From Diploscapter coronatus (lineage: Eukaryota > Nematoda > Chromadorea > Rhabditida > Rhabditidae), in assembly GCA_964036155.1 (NCBI GenBank), contig OZ038422.1, positions 8,083,201 through 8,147,200 of the forward strand: a stretch of 64,000 nt of DNA, in the 5' to 3' direction. The notes under the pieces were generated by a model. That model worked only from the letters and a program-made list of their open reading frames with translations. It was not told where the DNA came from and did not search any database. Of this stretch, positions 1 through 10,773 are shown piece after piece; the stretch's first letter is position 1; each line of letters starts with the position of its first letter. Made by a program: the position numbers and the translations under genes.

Positions 1-40
1 TAAACTTTAAATAAAGTAAAAAAAAAACAATTTTAATTTC

Positions 41-920
41 ATGCCACTAATGGGTATGGCGAAACTGGACATGACGAAGTCGATCGAGGAGGACGATGTC
101 TATCAACAGCACGTCCGAATGATTAGCTGGTACCTCAAACAGGACGGGCTTTTAAAGGTTCGGCAATTTTGTTTCTTGATTTTTTATCTTGGAAATTTAA
201 ATAAAGATAGACTTTTGATTTTTCCTTTATAAATTTGTAGTAAATACTTTGATTTTTGGTTAAACTGGAAGAAAATTTTTTTTTAATTCAGATTTACATC
301 CAACACGCCTTGCCAAAATGTCTAACTTATTGCGTCAGAGAGATGAATAAATGGATTTTGAAAGAAAACAAACCGCTTAGGTTTGCTGGGGTGAGTTTGA
401 AATTTTTTTTGTAGAAAATTAGTCATTTATTAGAAAAAAAAATCAATATTGTAGGGCAAATAAAATTTGTAAAAAAAATATTAAAATTCAGGACCGTTTC
501 ACAATCCACAACGAAAAATGGGAGCGAATTCGATTCGAGCATCTCGTGAAAATGAAAACGTGAGATTTAAACAAAATTGTTTAATTAAAAAAAATATTTC
601 AGATGCGAAGGAAAATGCGAATTATTCGATTATTATCCTGAAATGCTGAATAAGAAAGGGGAGGTGAGATTTTTAAATTGGAGAAAGTGACTTATTTAGA
701 AAACTGAACAACTCTCAAAATATTAAGTTAAACTATTTGAAATTCTAAAATATAATAATGAAATAAAAATGTTCAGTTTTCTCTGTACGATGAGAACACA
801 AATTTGGTCTATTTCGACGACCGCATGCATTTGTCGAAGTTCGGCCGCGACAAAGTCAAAATCGTCTATCAGCGATTGGCGGAGAAATTCGCGAAACAAT
901 ATCCGCATTTGGTGAAATAA
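41..920 (+). CDS. OAC-type O-acyltransferase, C-terminal SGNH part (5' partial)
   Basis: Five exons (41-157, 292-390, 492-559, 603-663, 777-920) keep one frame and end at TAA 918-920. The translation resembles the C-terminal SGNH-hydrolase-like half of nematode OAC proteins: a paired-cysteine stretch TCEGKCELFDYYPEML, then LYDENTNLVYFDDRMHLSKFGRD, where the final D-x-x-x-HL-x-x-x-G is the catalytic Asp/His block of this fold. In the family, a multi-pass acyltransferase-3 membrane domain precedes it and would lie left of the window. The first exon is uncertain: its frame is closed by a stop at 17-19 and no AG acceptor lies between there and 41, so either the acceptor is unusual or this is a decayed copy. 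Substrate unknown. The name rests on motif memory, not a search. Confidence 0.7.
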
Positions 921-1923
921 CTTATTTTCTTTTTCATAGTACTTTGACCTATCCGGTGTCATTTTTTTCAGAAACTTGGAAATAGCTTTTTACCTGTGCA
1001 TTATTTTAAAACGAAACTCATAGAAAAATTCTAACATATTCCCAATAATCATATCTGATTAGATTTTTCAAAAAGTGTGTTATAAAATTTGTAAATATCG
1101 ATTTTTGGCGCAATTTTGATGAGGCTTCGTCGGACAAAGAAAAGGGAAAGCAAAACATTTTTATTTTTCTGGAAATAGTATACCGAATTTGAAATCTACG
1201 AAGTCGTTTTCTAGAATTTTGTTTTTTTTTTTTATCTTTTACAAATTAACTAGTATTTTCTAATCACACGAATTTTTAAAATTCAGGGTATTTTTCTATG
1301 AAAGTTTTGTCGGAAAAAAATTAACATCACAATTTACGGCTATTTTATGAGTTTGTGATATACCATTTTGACATCAAATGGTAATTTTTGGTATCAAACC
1401 TGGCCTCATTCTGTTATTTATTATTGTTTTTAGAGTTTCTGCGAGTTGTGTGTTTTAAATTTCGAAAATAAAATCACGAGTTTATGTTTAGATTTCATCC
1501 CTACCCAAAATGCTTGTGACGTTGAAATACTCCCAATTTTGTTCACTTTATTCGAAAAGCAGCTACGAAAATAAATTATTTCATTCACACTAGTTAATTC
1601 TTGAATGAAATACACAAAATTGTACTGAAAATGAGGATAACTACGGAAAAATGAGAAGAATTCAAGCAATGAGCATAATCGTTAGAGAGCAGAAGCGATA
1701 TTCTCGGTGTGAAAGCAGAGTTATGAAAGTATTTTTCTCAAAATCTGATGGACTAATCAAGCTTATAGCAGGAAACCACATGAAAAACGGATCAATGTGA
1801 TCAAAGATATGAATTTTGAAGGCGACGACCAGAACCTTTTTTTGTAAGCGAAAAGCGTGTCCTGCGCCTTTACACGCAACAGAACAAAGGCTATTTCAAA
1901 GGGAGAACAGCCTTGTAAGAACG

Positions 1924-1955
<32 letters not shown>

Positions 1956-2223
1956 CTTTGCTTGTTTCTGAAACATTCCAAAGTTTCTATGATCTTTTTA
2001 TCATCCATAAAATGATAAGCCACGCCCACTTTCCAATTTGAGTGCAAAAATCGATGAAACAAGTGCCAAATAGCTTTGTATTGCGTTATTTCAACAAAAA
2101 TGATTTTTTTACAACGGCGACCTGCGGCGGACTGAAAATGGTGCATTTTCTATCACAAAATAACAAGAAAAATGTAATCTTTCATATTCGGTGTGGAAGG
2201 CTGATGATCACGGCCTATGAAGC
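921..2223. other. Intergenic region, convergent genes
   Basis: Between the 3' ends of the acyltransferase (+) and the fucosyltransferase (-). AT-rich; I see no gene. It holds a 26-base T run at 1924-1949 and a small perfect hairpin near 1362-1382 (ACCATTT, 7-base loop, AAATGGT). Frames that are open here have no coding-like composition or recognisable domain. Confidence 0.6.
1924..1949. repeat. Poly-T tract (26 bases)
   Basis: Uninterrupted run of 26 T between two convergent genes. Likely slippage-prone; its length may be an assembly approximation. Confidence 0.9.
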
Positions 2224-4309
2224 TCAAACGAGCGATTTCAAAATTTCAGTGTGCATTTTCGCGGACTCAACTTGTGTTTCGGGAGCATGCTCCGGAAGCA
2301 AAAATGTGAAATTTTTATAACTAAAAATTGAAAATTTCACTGATAACATCAATACAGCATACAGTTTCAATAATTTACAAATAAAAATAAAATTCAAGCA
2401 GTTGATTAAGTATTGAACAATCGTGTCGTTGCACATCCCGTTTGAATGCCATCCATTTATGTCCTCGTACGATTTTGAAGAATTGATGGGAAAGAGCAGT
2501 CGTCGACATAATTTACAAAATTCTGTTGCATCGTTATTCCCAGAAACAACCCTCAAATTTACAATATTTAATTCCGCTCCTTGTAACAACAGTTTTTAGG
2601 GAAATAGACTTGGGTAGGGATAAAAAATGTTTTTACAAGGGACCATCCAATTCAAAATTTCAAAATCCACAAGAATTTATATAAATTTAATCTAATGAAA
2701 AAATCATCCTAATCATGCATGATATCGATCATTAAATTTCAATTAAACAAGAATGAAGTACCTATAATTTTCCCTCCATTTATGATAGCTCAAATAGAGC
2801 TCTTTATCTGTAGAAATTCGATTTATTCTATCCACAAACCCATCGAGTGTTGGAAAGCCATCGATTGCAATGTAGGCATCGTCGGGAATGCCGAGATTCT
2901 GATAGAATTTCCTGGAGAGGACAATTGAAATGGCCATTCGGGTACGCAGCGTCTCGTAGAACTTCTCTGTCACATATTGATTGCAGTTCGAATTTTCAAT
3001 TGCAATATAAAACTTGTAAGGCCTAAACAATATTCTTTTCGAAAAAATTCCAGATTGAATTCTTGATGAGTTTCTCATTTACAAAATCGATAACAGTCAA
3101 GCCGGTTAAGACATTGAAATTCCAATCAGGGGTGTAGCAAATTGAAATTTCGATTCGAAATGAAATAGTTAGAGCTAGAGAAATTCTGAAATTTTTTCAT
3201 TTCACAATGTTCTTTGAATTATGCCCTTTTTAATTCCTACAAAATTATTGTGTGCGCCATGTTTCGTCTGAATTCTTTTCTATGTCATAAATGCATACTT
3301 TCAAACATTTTCATTCACACGACTGAACGAGTCACTTTGCTTCGTGTTTCGTTTATTTTTCGAAGTTGCAGTTTTTCATTTGCTAATACTCTACTAACTT
3401 GCAATCCTTTGAGCTGCAATCTCGAAATTATCTCCAATCTTCGGTTCTTTGTCTGACAGTTGCTAACAAACCACGACGCATGTGGCAATTTATGGTTTTT
3501 CATCTTCCAAATTGCATCAAGATCTACGTCTTCTGAGTGGCTATTTTTATTGACTCGAAAAATTAATCCTTACGCTTCTCTTTCAATTTTTCAAAATAGC
3601 CGTATGGAAACCAAATATCTGAGTTCCTGTGATAAGTCATTGTCCAGTTGAACACTCCTAAAATGAACATCAATTAGATTAAAGTGCTGCTATTTTTTGT
3701 CTGTGAATGTGCACAATTTCAATTTTTACCTCCCTAACCTTTTTCTGATGAAAATTTTTCATTGGCTGGACTTTCTTGACTGAATAGAACATAGACTTGA
3801 GTTGAACTGCGCCACTTCGGTAGGGTGACATTTACAAAATCTCTGCTATGAAAAATGATGGTATTGGCTGTGTCGGCATCATCGATATTTTCAGTGATTT
3901 GGCAAAGATCCTGGAATTTATTTTAGATTTTCTCACAAAGTTAGCTTAAAATGAAATCCGTTTTGATCGATTGAGCATTCATTTGTTGTTTGCAATACTT
4001 TCGACATTATTATTATTATTATTGCATTCATCTTGCATCTTACTCTGGTTGAATAACATTTTGATAGGAAATTTGTTGAAGTAGTCACATCCTTGCCAAA
4101 GTATTTGGTAGCAGCAAAGATAAGAACTTTTCGACGTTTCACAATTTCGACGTAAATTTGTCCTAAAATTGATTATAGGCAGTTACTGAATGAGAATCAT
4201 AATTTTAAAATTGTCTACCTCTATCATATCTTATAGAAATTATAAAATTAAATAAAACATATGTGCCAATAAAGATTATAGTTATACAAATTTGCTTTAT
4301 ACTCTCCAT
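2224..4309 (-). CDS. Alpha-1,3-fucosyltransferase (GT10), possibly incomplete
   Basis: Type II Golgi enzyme moving fucose from GDP-fucose to N-glycan or Lewis-type acceptors. Exons in transcript order: 4219-4309, 4044-4162, 3739-3910, 3574-3657, 3399-3532, then 2762-3022 and 2224-2551. The first exon gives a short cytoplasmic tail and a membrane anchor (ICITIIFIGTYVLFNFII). GT10 landmarks follow: KVLIFAATKYFGKD, FNWTMTYHRNSDIWFPYG, ASWFVSNC, then YKFYIAIENSNC, YVTEKFYE and DGFVDRIN, and a C-terminal FCKLC. Junction phases agree except between 3399 and 3022: exon 5 ends in phase 0 and the YKFY exon needs phase 2, and the linker exon normally carrying the VDxxGxC motif is not visible. The gene may be broken, mis-assembled, or use an exon I missed. 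The last exon runs longer than usual after its final cysteine. Intron 3533-3573 is 41 bases. Confidence 0.8.
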
Positions 4310-6039
4310 TATAAATGAGAATGTCTCTTTTCCTAGCGAGAAAAGGGAAGGTGCGAGGCCTTTCGTTGACCCCGGTATCTGATTCTCTCACCCCCTCTTC
4401 TCTTGCTACACTATTTTCACTCGCGGCTCGCACCATTGCCTGTTTTGAACAGTAGGCAACGACTTTCTCGCAGATAATAGAGTAGGTTGCATTAGTAATT
4501 CTGAGGATCATACTGAATGATGACTACAAAACTTATTGCTCATTTTGAGGAAGATATTACTTTAGTAGAATTCTTTAGCTTGTTCCCAAAAACATGGAAA
4601 TCAAAAACGAGAGATTTTGATTTTCTGTGCTTTCTAAAGAAAGAAATAGTATGCGAACATGAGAGACGCAGACTTTCTCTCTTTTATTTCGATCTTCATC
4701 TTTTTGAGAATGAGCCATATTCTTTCAGAATGAAGATTTGGCTGTTTCATGAATGAAAACCTTCCAAAAGGGCAGACTTTATATAAAAAAAAAGAAAGGT
4801 ATTTGATTTTTATAGACATTGGGTCGTTCTAGCCTGCAATGCAGGGGATGGACATAAAGTCATTTTAAATATCAAATTCAATAAAATTGACATTCATATT
4901 TATATCTATATTAAAAGGATGCGTATCCGTTATTCATATAATATTTTGAAGAATAAAGCTACATTTCAGTGAATAACACTCGACCCTATTTTTAAACATA
5001 CCCCAAGTAAATTTAATACAAGTATCCTTTGATTTAGACTATTAATTCACTAGCCACAGGTCAAAATTATCCACAAAATATCTATGAAAACATGATTCCT
5101 CTGATTCCCCTGTAATTGTGCAATTAATTAAACATATAAATATTTGATTTGATTATCGAAAATGTGTCTTTCTGAATTCCTTTCGCCTATTTCCAAATTT
5201 CGAAGGAAAAAACAATCAAACGGGTTGGCGTCTAGTGAAAAGCCGAAAACAGGATTTGATGATTCGAAGGCAAATGAACAAATATATCCATTCATTTGGT
5301 CATGCTTTTGATCGAAAATTCAATAGGAGAGATTAATTCTGTGATTTTTTATTAGAGGGATTTTAAAAATTTGAAGAGAATGTTGAAATATATACATATT
5401 AAAAGGCTACAAGGGGGTATAAATGGTGAGGGTTTCTTTTCCTCCGTTATTTCCCACGTGGCGACGTGTCGAAAAGTCCAAATTCATAAAATGACCTTTT
5501 TGAAAGTTAGTATAGCATGAAGGACACGTAATCAGGTAGGAAAGTACAGTACCATTTCCGGGATCGCTGAATCCAAATATGAAGCCATAATTTTGATATT
5601 AACATGCCGACTAGCTGTAGTGGCCATTTCATAAGGTGATATATACTTTTGACGGTGCCTTATTCAATTTTTCTTATGCACATTTTCAGGATCGTTTTCC
5701 TTTTAATCTTGTCCAATTTGTATATTTTATATTTTCAGCTCATGTTCACCTAAATCGGACAATATTTTTAGAATCTATTTACCACTGAAGTTCATAACCT
5801 ATTCATAGTATTTCTTTATTCTGGCGACATACAAATTTTTGATGGCACAATTTATCATCCATTTTTAAATATTTCAGAATTATCCCGAGTAGAATAATTC
5901 TGATCGAATCCTCTCTACCGTAAATAAAGAGTCCAAGTCTCCCTTTTTTGAGAGAGAAAGAATGCACGAGTTTTTCCGACGTTTCAATTATCGTTAATTA
6001 CCCCGTTAATTAGTTGATAATTTCATGAAACTAAGATAC

Positions 6040-6266
6040 CAAGTAGGGTGATAAAATACGCCCGAAATGATGGCGTCGTTGGTTTTTTTTTTTCCGAAAA
6101 AGGCCTTCTGAAGGCATGAACGACGTTGAAACTCTAGTAACATAACTTTTGATAGGATGGACCGTTTTTGAAAATCTAAAAAGTTTTGAGTTTGTGCCGA
6201 TCTCGACCATCATACTGATATCAAAGTTACCCAATTTAACGTATTTAAAAAAAAAAAAAAAAAAAA
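6040..6266. repeat. Candidate interspersed repeat with poly-A end
   Basis: A block of distinctly different composition from its AT-rich surroundings, containing a near-palindrome GCCTTCTGAAGGC at 6101-6113 and ending in 20 A at 6247-6266. It resembles dispersed repeat copies seen in worm genomes, but no second copy lies in this window. Confidence 0.25.
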
Positions 6267-6763
6267 CCACTTGGCCTCTCTAACTATACTATTCAATTCA
6301 GTTGATTTCATATTATTTGATGCAAAATCTTTTTAAATTTTCTGATTTGAAAAAGCAGTTACTCAATTGAGGTTGTGGATATTTTGAAAATAATTGGGGT
6401 TATGATCCGACTCAATAAATATTTAGTATCAGACGCACAAGTTGGTACGCGTAAATCTCGTTGATCTAGACACATATTCTGCCTGAACAAACATCATATG
6501 ACGATTTGTAAATTGAGTTTCATAGTAAAACTTTTTCAATCAACGCAATTTTCGAAGATGTAAATGGAATGATGAACTTATCAAATATCAAATGTATGAG
6601 CAGAAACCACTTATCTACTCGCAAAAATCATCTGGCAAGTGCCTTGTCCAATCAATGTTATTGAAAAATTCAATAGTAATTTTAAAAGTTTACATATTAT
6701 ATTTATTCAGTTGCAATTTTACTTTTGAAAAGGACAAGTCATATGCCGAAGTGGGAATACCAT

Positions 6764-6815
6764 CACGTGCCGGGTAGTAGGTTATTCGGTAAACTTCGAA
6801 TGAAATGTATAAAAA
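6764..6815 (+). promoter_or_regulatory. Promoter elements of the ShK gene (E-box, TATA box)
   Basis: CACGTG at 6764-6769 is followed by TATAAAAA at 6808-6815. About 70 bases downstream of the TATA box is a good donor (AAG/GTATGT, near 6886), and the ShK start codon sits just after an acceptor (CTTCAG, ending 7139). This fits a short non-coding first exon near 6838-6886 joined to the coding exon. Confidence 0.5.
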
Positions 6816-7143
6816 GCCTGTATATGGAAAAGTCGAAAGCAACGTCCATTGCATAAAGATTGCTATTGTAATTTCTTAATTTTAAGGTATGTAAATGTTC
6901 ATCGTCCTGAAGTGATAATGTGAATCTGATTAGTCATGATTTTTTTTATCTTCCCATTTCATGGTGATGCATGAATTTATTATTATAAAGGGCATGTTAA
7001 TTAAAAAATAGTTGAGTGTTCTCATCGTTTCGAAATAAAATATTGAAAGTAAGTAGTATCCTCTTACTTGCTCACTTTCAAGACGACAGAATCAGTCAAA
7101 GTTACTCCCGCTCTGCGTTTTCTTATAATGATCCTTCAGAACA

Positions 7144-7484
7144 ATGCGATTTACAACCATAATACTGACAGTGTTCCTGATCGCTATAAACTTTTCATCT
7201 TCGTTTGCCCAATCGCCCTGCATAGATTCAGCTACTGGCTGCGAAGCATGGGCAAAAAATAATTTTTGTGAAGGAAGTAAGATTTTCATTGTTTAAATTT
7301 GAGATAAACATTTTACGATAAATTCTTTTTGATTAAATCAAATAATAAGATCTAAAATCGCAATTTTAATTTTTAGGTTTCTACACCGATGATACGAAGA
7401 GAAAGTATTGTAAAAAGTAAGTGAACTTTGAGAATTTTATAACGTTTAATGCATGAACAATTTAGGACGTGTGGCTTTTGCTGA
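7144..7484 (+). CDS. Secreted single-domain ShK (ShKT) protein, 63 aa
   Basis: Three small exons (7144-7276, 7377-7416, 7466-7484) join in frame (phases 1 and 2) to a complete 63-residue protein. Residues 1-22 are a clear signal peptide (MRFTTIILTVFLIAINFSSS, cleavage near SFA-QS). The mature part is one six-cysteine ShK module: CIDSATGC, then WAKNNFC, then YCKKTCGFC, with the family spacing and the typical CxxTCGxC end. In nematodes such domains occur in secreted and cuticle-associated proteins; whether this one blocks channels or is structural cannot be told from sequence. ATG 7144 is the first after an acceptor ending at 7139, and a TATA box lies upstream. The gene stands alone, head-to-head with the fucosyltransferase at a distance of about 2.8 kb. 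Confidence 0.85.
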
Positions 7485-8231
7485 AATCGCATCTTCAACT
7501 AATCAGTACAATATCGAATATTTTACCGTCTTTAATAATTACCTCTGATTGTTATGATCATGTAGATTTAAATTTTGTTAATACCACTAATAAAAAGTTG
7601 TCATATCATCTTTAAAGATTTTATTATTTTTTATTCCAACTGAAAGAAAATTTAAAAGAGAGAAAGGCTAAAAAAGTCCATCTCAAATTATGGTTATCTA
7701 AAATTTAGTGATCGGAGCGTTTTCAAATATTATGACTTTTGCGCTTTAACAATCACGATTGGCAAAATTCCGTTACTAAAATAGTTTTTTTTAATTAAAT
7801 TTGCAAGAATCATATTAATTGTTTCAAACATTTTTAATTAATCATGAATAAACTTTGTCAAGGTTCTCGTACAATTTTTTTATACAACTGATTCCGAGAG
7901 AATTAAAGAAGGTCTTACTACTGAAAATCTTGCAATGCGCTTTGAAGATGTTCCTTCAATTAGTTGTGTTCTTATCAATTGTTTGAAGGCGGGAGCCCTT
8001 TTTGGATAGTGGTAGATAGAAATTGGATATTTATGAGCTTAATAAGAAAAGACCAGTTGACAAATCCAGAGGGTCAACAGTCTTCAGTGGGTAATTATTG
8101 CACTCTCTTTACGCCGTACTGCAATGCGATAAAAGCTCGGTCACTTGCATTTTCTCATTTATCATCATGTACTCATTTCCTCTCGATTTTTCGTGATTTT
8201 CTCGCTGGGTTTTTATTTTTCGTGCTTCAGA
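7485..8231. other. Intergenic region upstream of mrpl-9
   Basis: AT-rich spacer with no gene that I can support. It ends in the splice acceptor CGTGCTTCAG (8221-8230), one base before the mrpl-9 ATG. Confidence 0.6.
8221..8230 (+). promoter_or_regulatory. Probable spliced-leader acceptor of mrpl-9
   Basis: CGTGCTTCAG ends one base before ATG 8232. An acceptor directly before a start codon with no coding exon upstream is the usual sign of spliced-leader addition in nematodes. Confidence 0.65.
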
Positions 8232-10350
8232 ATGCTCGGCAAGGCCGCTCTACGGACATCTGCATGTCAATTTGGGTTGCAGCAGTCGAAAAGGGTCAGA
8301 GTTTGGTCGTTTTCCAAAAATTTATTTTGAAAAACGATTTTCCTACCTGTTCAAAATAGAAAATTACTATTTTTGACGAATTTCTGGAAACCTGAACAAT
8401 CGTTTCCAAAAATCATATAATCATCAATGCGTGAAAGTAGACAAATTTAAAAGAGTTTTTTTTCAAACTTTCTGATTTTGATGATTTTAAAATTTCAGAC
8501 GACGTACATCTTGCAACAGGTTTTCCAGCCAGCGCCTACTCCTGAGGGCAAGAGACAGCGACCGCCGACCGACCTGCATAGTCTGCAGAAGTATGCAGAG
8601 GTCGGGTACGAGACCGACAACGAACCGCCTCCTGTCAAGATCATTCTTCTGGAGGATATCGAGGGTAATGAAGTGAAAAACTATTCTGCAAGGATGTTGG
8701 CTGTTGAATAAAAAAATTTGGGGCTTATCCGAAAAACTCTGAACAGATATGTTCGTAGTTCCAAGCTTTAAAATTCGAAATCGGGATCGTAATTGGGAAT
8801 TTTCTTGACTCCAAAGTCGTTATTCCGAACACCCTTTGTCATGAATTTACGATTCTCTCACTGCTTATTCCAGTTTTCTTAAAACTTGGCTGGGATGTTT
8901 AAATTCCATCAGCAGAAAATGCTTCAACATTGAAAAATTAGTATACTGATCGAATTTTACATTTCCAGGCATCGGTAATCAGTTCGAAGTAGTAGAGGTC
9001 AAAGCTGAACTGGCTCGGAACGACCTGATTCTCTCAAAACGGGCCAGTTACGCATCGCCGTTCGACATCAAGTATTACGGAGCTATGAAGGAGGTTCGAT
9101 ATGAGTTGATTCTAAAGAAACGCTAAACTCGTCAAAGAATTTTGAAGCTTGTTTACTCGCTCTAGAACGAAAACTCACTGTCCTAAGTCGATATGATATT
9201 GAAGGCAACTTATGTCGGGTTCAAAATCCAATCTATTTTCTTGGTTCAAGAGCGCGTGAAATTACGATTACGAATTTTTCGAATTCCGAACTCGGCTTTG
9301 AATTCAAAATGTGTCGTGTTATTATTAGAATTTGTACATCATAAGTATCATTCTAAAGAAGTTGAAATGCTCGATTTGCAGAGAATGAAGGACGAGTTGG
9401 AGGCTCGAGTGAGGATTCCCTACGAATACAAACAGATCGCCAGGCAGCTCGTGCAGATGGTCATTCCTATCAATGTGAGAAAATGATTGAAATAAATAAG
9501 TTTGAAAGAGATGACTTCAGGTGAACATGGACAATAAATGGAAACTCAACAAGCACATCTTCTTGACTTCGCTCAGGAAAGAGGTGAGAAATTTTGTGAA
9601 AATCGCAAAACCAGACAATTTGTGATGCTGTGGTTGTGCCACATTAGAAACTCGGGAATCATTTTAAAACCCAAGAATGATGAGTTTCATGCTTCCATAA
9701 TCAAATAAAATGAAATCATCCAATTTTATACTCCGTCTTTTCAATATCAAATTTTGAAGGATACTTTGCAAAGAAGTTTGAAATTTATTTGAATTCTCAG
9801 GGAATCGAGATTTCTTCAACGGACGCGATTTTCCTGCCTCCCGAAGTTTCTGCGATCGCCGGTCCGAATTTCGAGCTCGAAGCCAGACTGCTGCGGTTCT
9901 ATCTCGTGGTTGGATTTGTTGTAGTTTTGAAAAAAAAAACTATTTCCTTTTGCAGATCGAAAAGACCTACATAGTTCCGATGCTGGGACGACTGAGTCAC
10001 ATCTCGATTGACGAGTCCAAACAGGTGAGCATTCTGCAAATTAAAATAAAATAAAGAACAACTTGAACTCCTCAAGCATTTTCTTTGAAAACTCGATGTT
10101 TCAATAAGCCAGCCAACAAGAAGATTCAGGAAAAATCATCTCGATTTTCGTTTTTTTTCTACCTTTCAAAATAATTTTTTTTTTCCAGATTCTGGCCCCT
10201 CAACTGACGAAATTGCCGAGCCGCGTAGATCTAGCGAAGCACGGCCTGTTCCCCGAGGAGCCCGTCTACAGCAAGAATGCAGAATTCGATGCTTCGTATC
10301 CTGTCGTGGATTTGATGCAGAGAAAACGACTCGAGGCTGCTCAGACATGA
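8232..10350 (+). CDS. mrpl-9: Mitochondrial large-subunit ribosomal protein bL9m
   Basis: Eight exons (8232-8300, 8499-8664, 8969-9093, 9382-9474, 9521-9583, 9801-9908, 9956-10024, 10189-10350), all phases consistent, give 284 residues. The first 20 or so residues (MLGKAALRTSACQFGLQQSK) are basic and lack acidic residues, as expected for mitochondrial import. The family core follows: KIILLEDIEGIGNQFEVVEV, then ARNDLILSKRASYASP, the eukaryotic version of the bacterial L9 GDVVxVKxGYARNxLIPxxxAxxAT segment. The C-terminal half is the long mitochondrial extension and ends RKRLEAAQT. AATAAA lies at about 10361, only 12 bases past the stop, and rpn-10 begins 424 bases on, as in an operon. To my recollection mrpl-9 and rpn-10 are also neighbours in C. 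elegans (cosmid B0205). Confidence 0.88.
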
Positions 10351-10773
10351 CTAACGCGAGAATAAATGCAGTTATAGGGAATGATCAAACATTTTGAAGT
10401 TCTATTTCTCGCCATAAAAATCCCGAAGAAAATTTCGTTGTAAAGTCTCGTAACTGCATTTAGTGAATTGTAGTTTGTATGAGACCTATGCCAATTATTT
10501 TGGTGAATTTAGCTGTAGATTGTCTAGTAGATTTATGGAGATTTTTATTGTTTCGTTGTTTTCTTCATCTGTTGATCTCGATTTGTTCGTTTTTTGTCAT
10601 CTTTGAAAAAGTATCGATTTTTATTTTTGTGCAATTTTATTTGAAACATGTCGGTTTGAAGCCGAGTACGATATCTCAATTTTTCAATTTTCTAATTTGA
10701 TTTATTTCACAGTTTAATTGGTTTCAGATTTCATTGCAAATCAGCGCCCTTCAAAGGATAAAAACCCTCCAAA
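10351..10773. other. mrpl-9 / rpn-10 intercistronic spacer
   Basis: Contains AATAAA (about 10361-10366), a U-rich stretch, and two acceptors, TTTCACAG ending 10712 and GGTTTCAG ending 10727, either of which could receive a spliced leader for rpn-10. The arrangement fits polycistronic processing; at 424 bases the gap is longer than a typical C. elegans operon spacer. Confidence 0.5.

Larger units (their letters stand above)
4310..7143. other. Large intergenic region
   Basis: Lies between the divergent fucosyltransferase and the ShK gene. Mostly AT-rich, with no gene I can support. It contains a 12-base inverted palindrome near 4839 (CCTGCA/TGCAGG), a TATAAAT with flanking ACGTG words near 5411-5470, a candidate repeat ending in poly-A (6040-6266), and near the right end the CACGTG/TATA promoter of the ShK gene. 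A 49-codon frame from ATG 5162 is only a weak candidate. Confidence 0.5.

Noticed and set aside
1763..2146. 127-codon frame (-) with a poly-lysine run
   Set aside because: The lysines are the translated 26-base T tract; no family resemblance.
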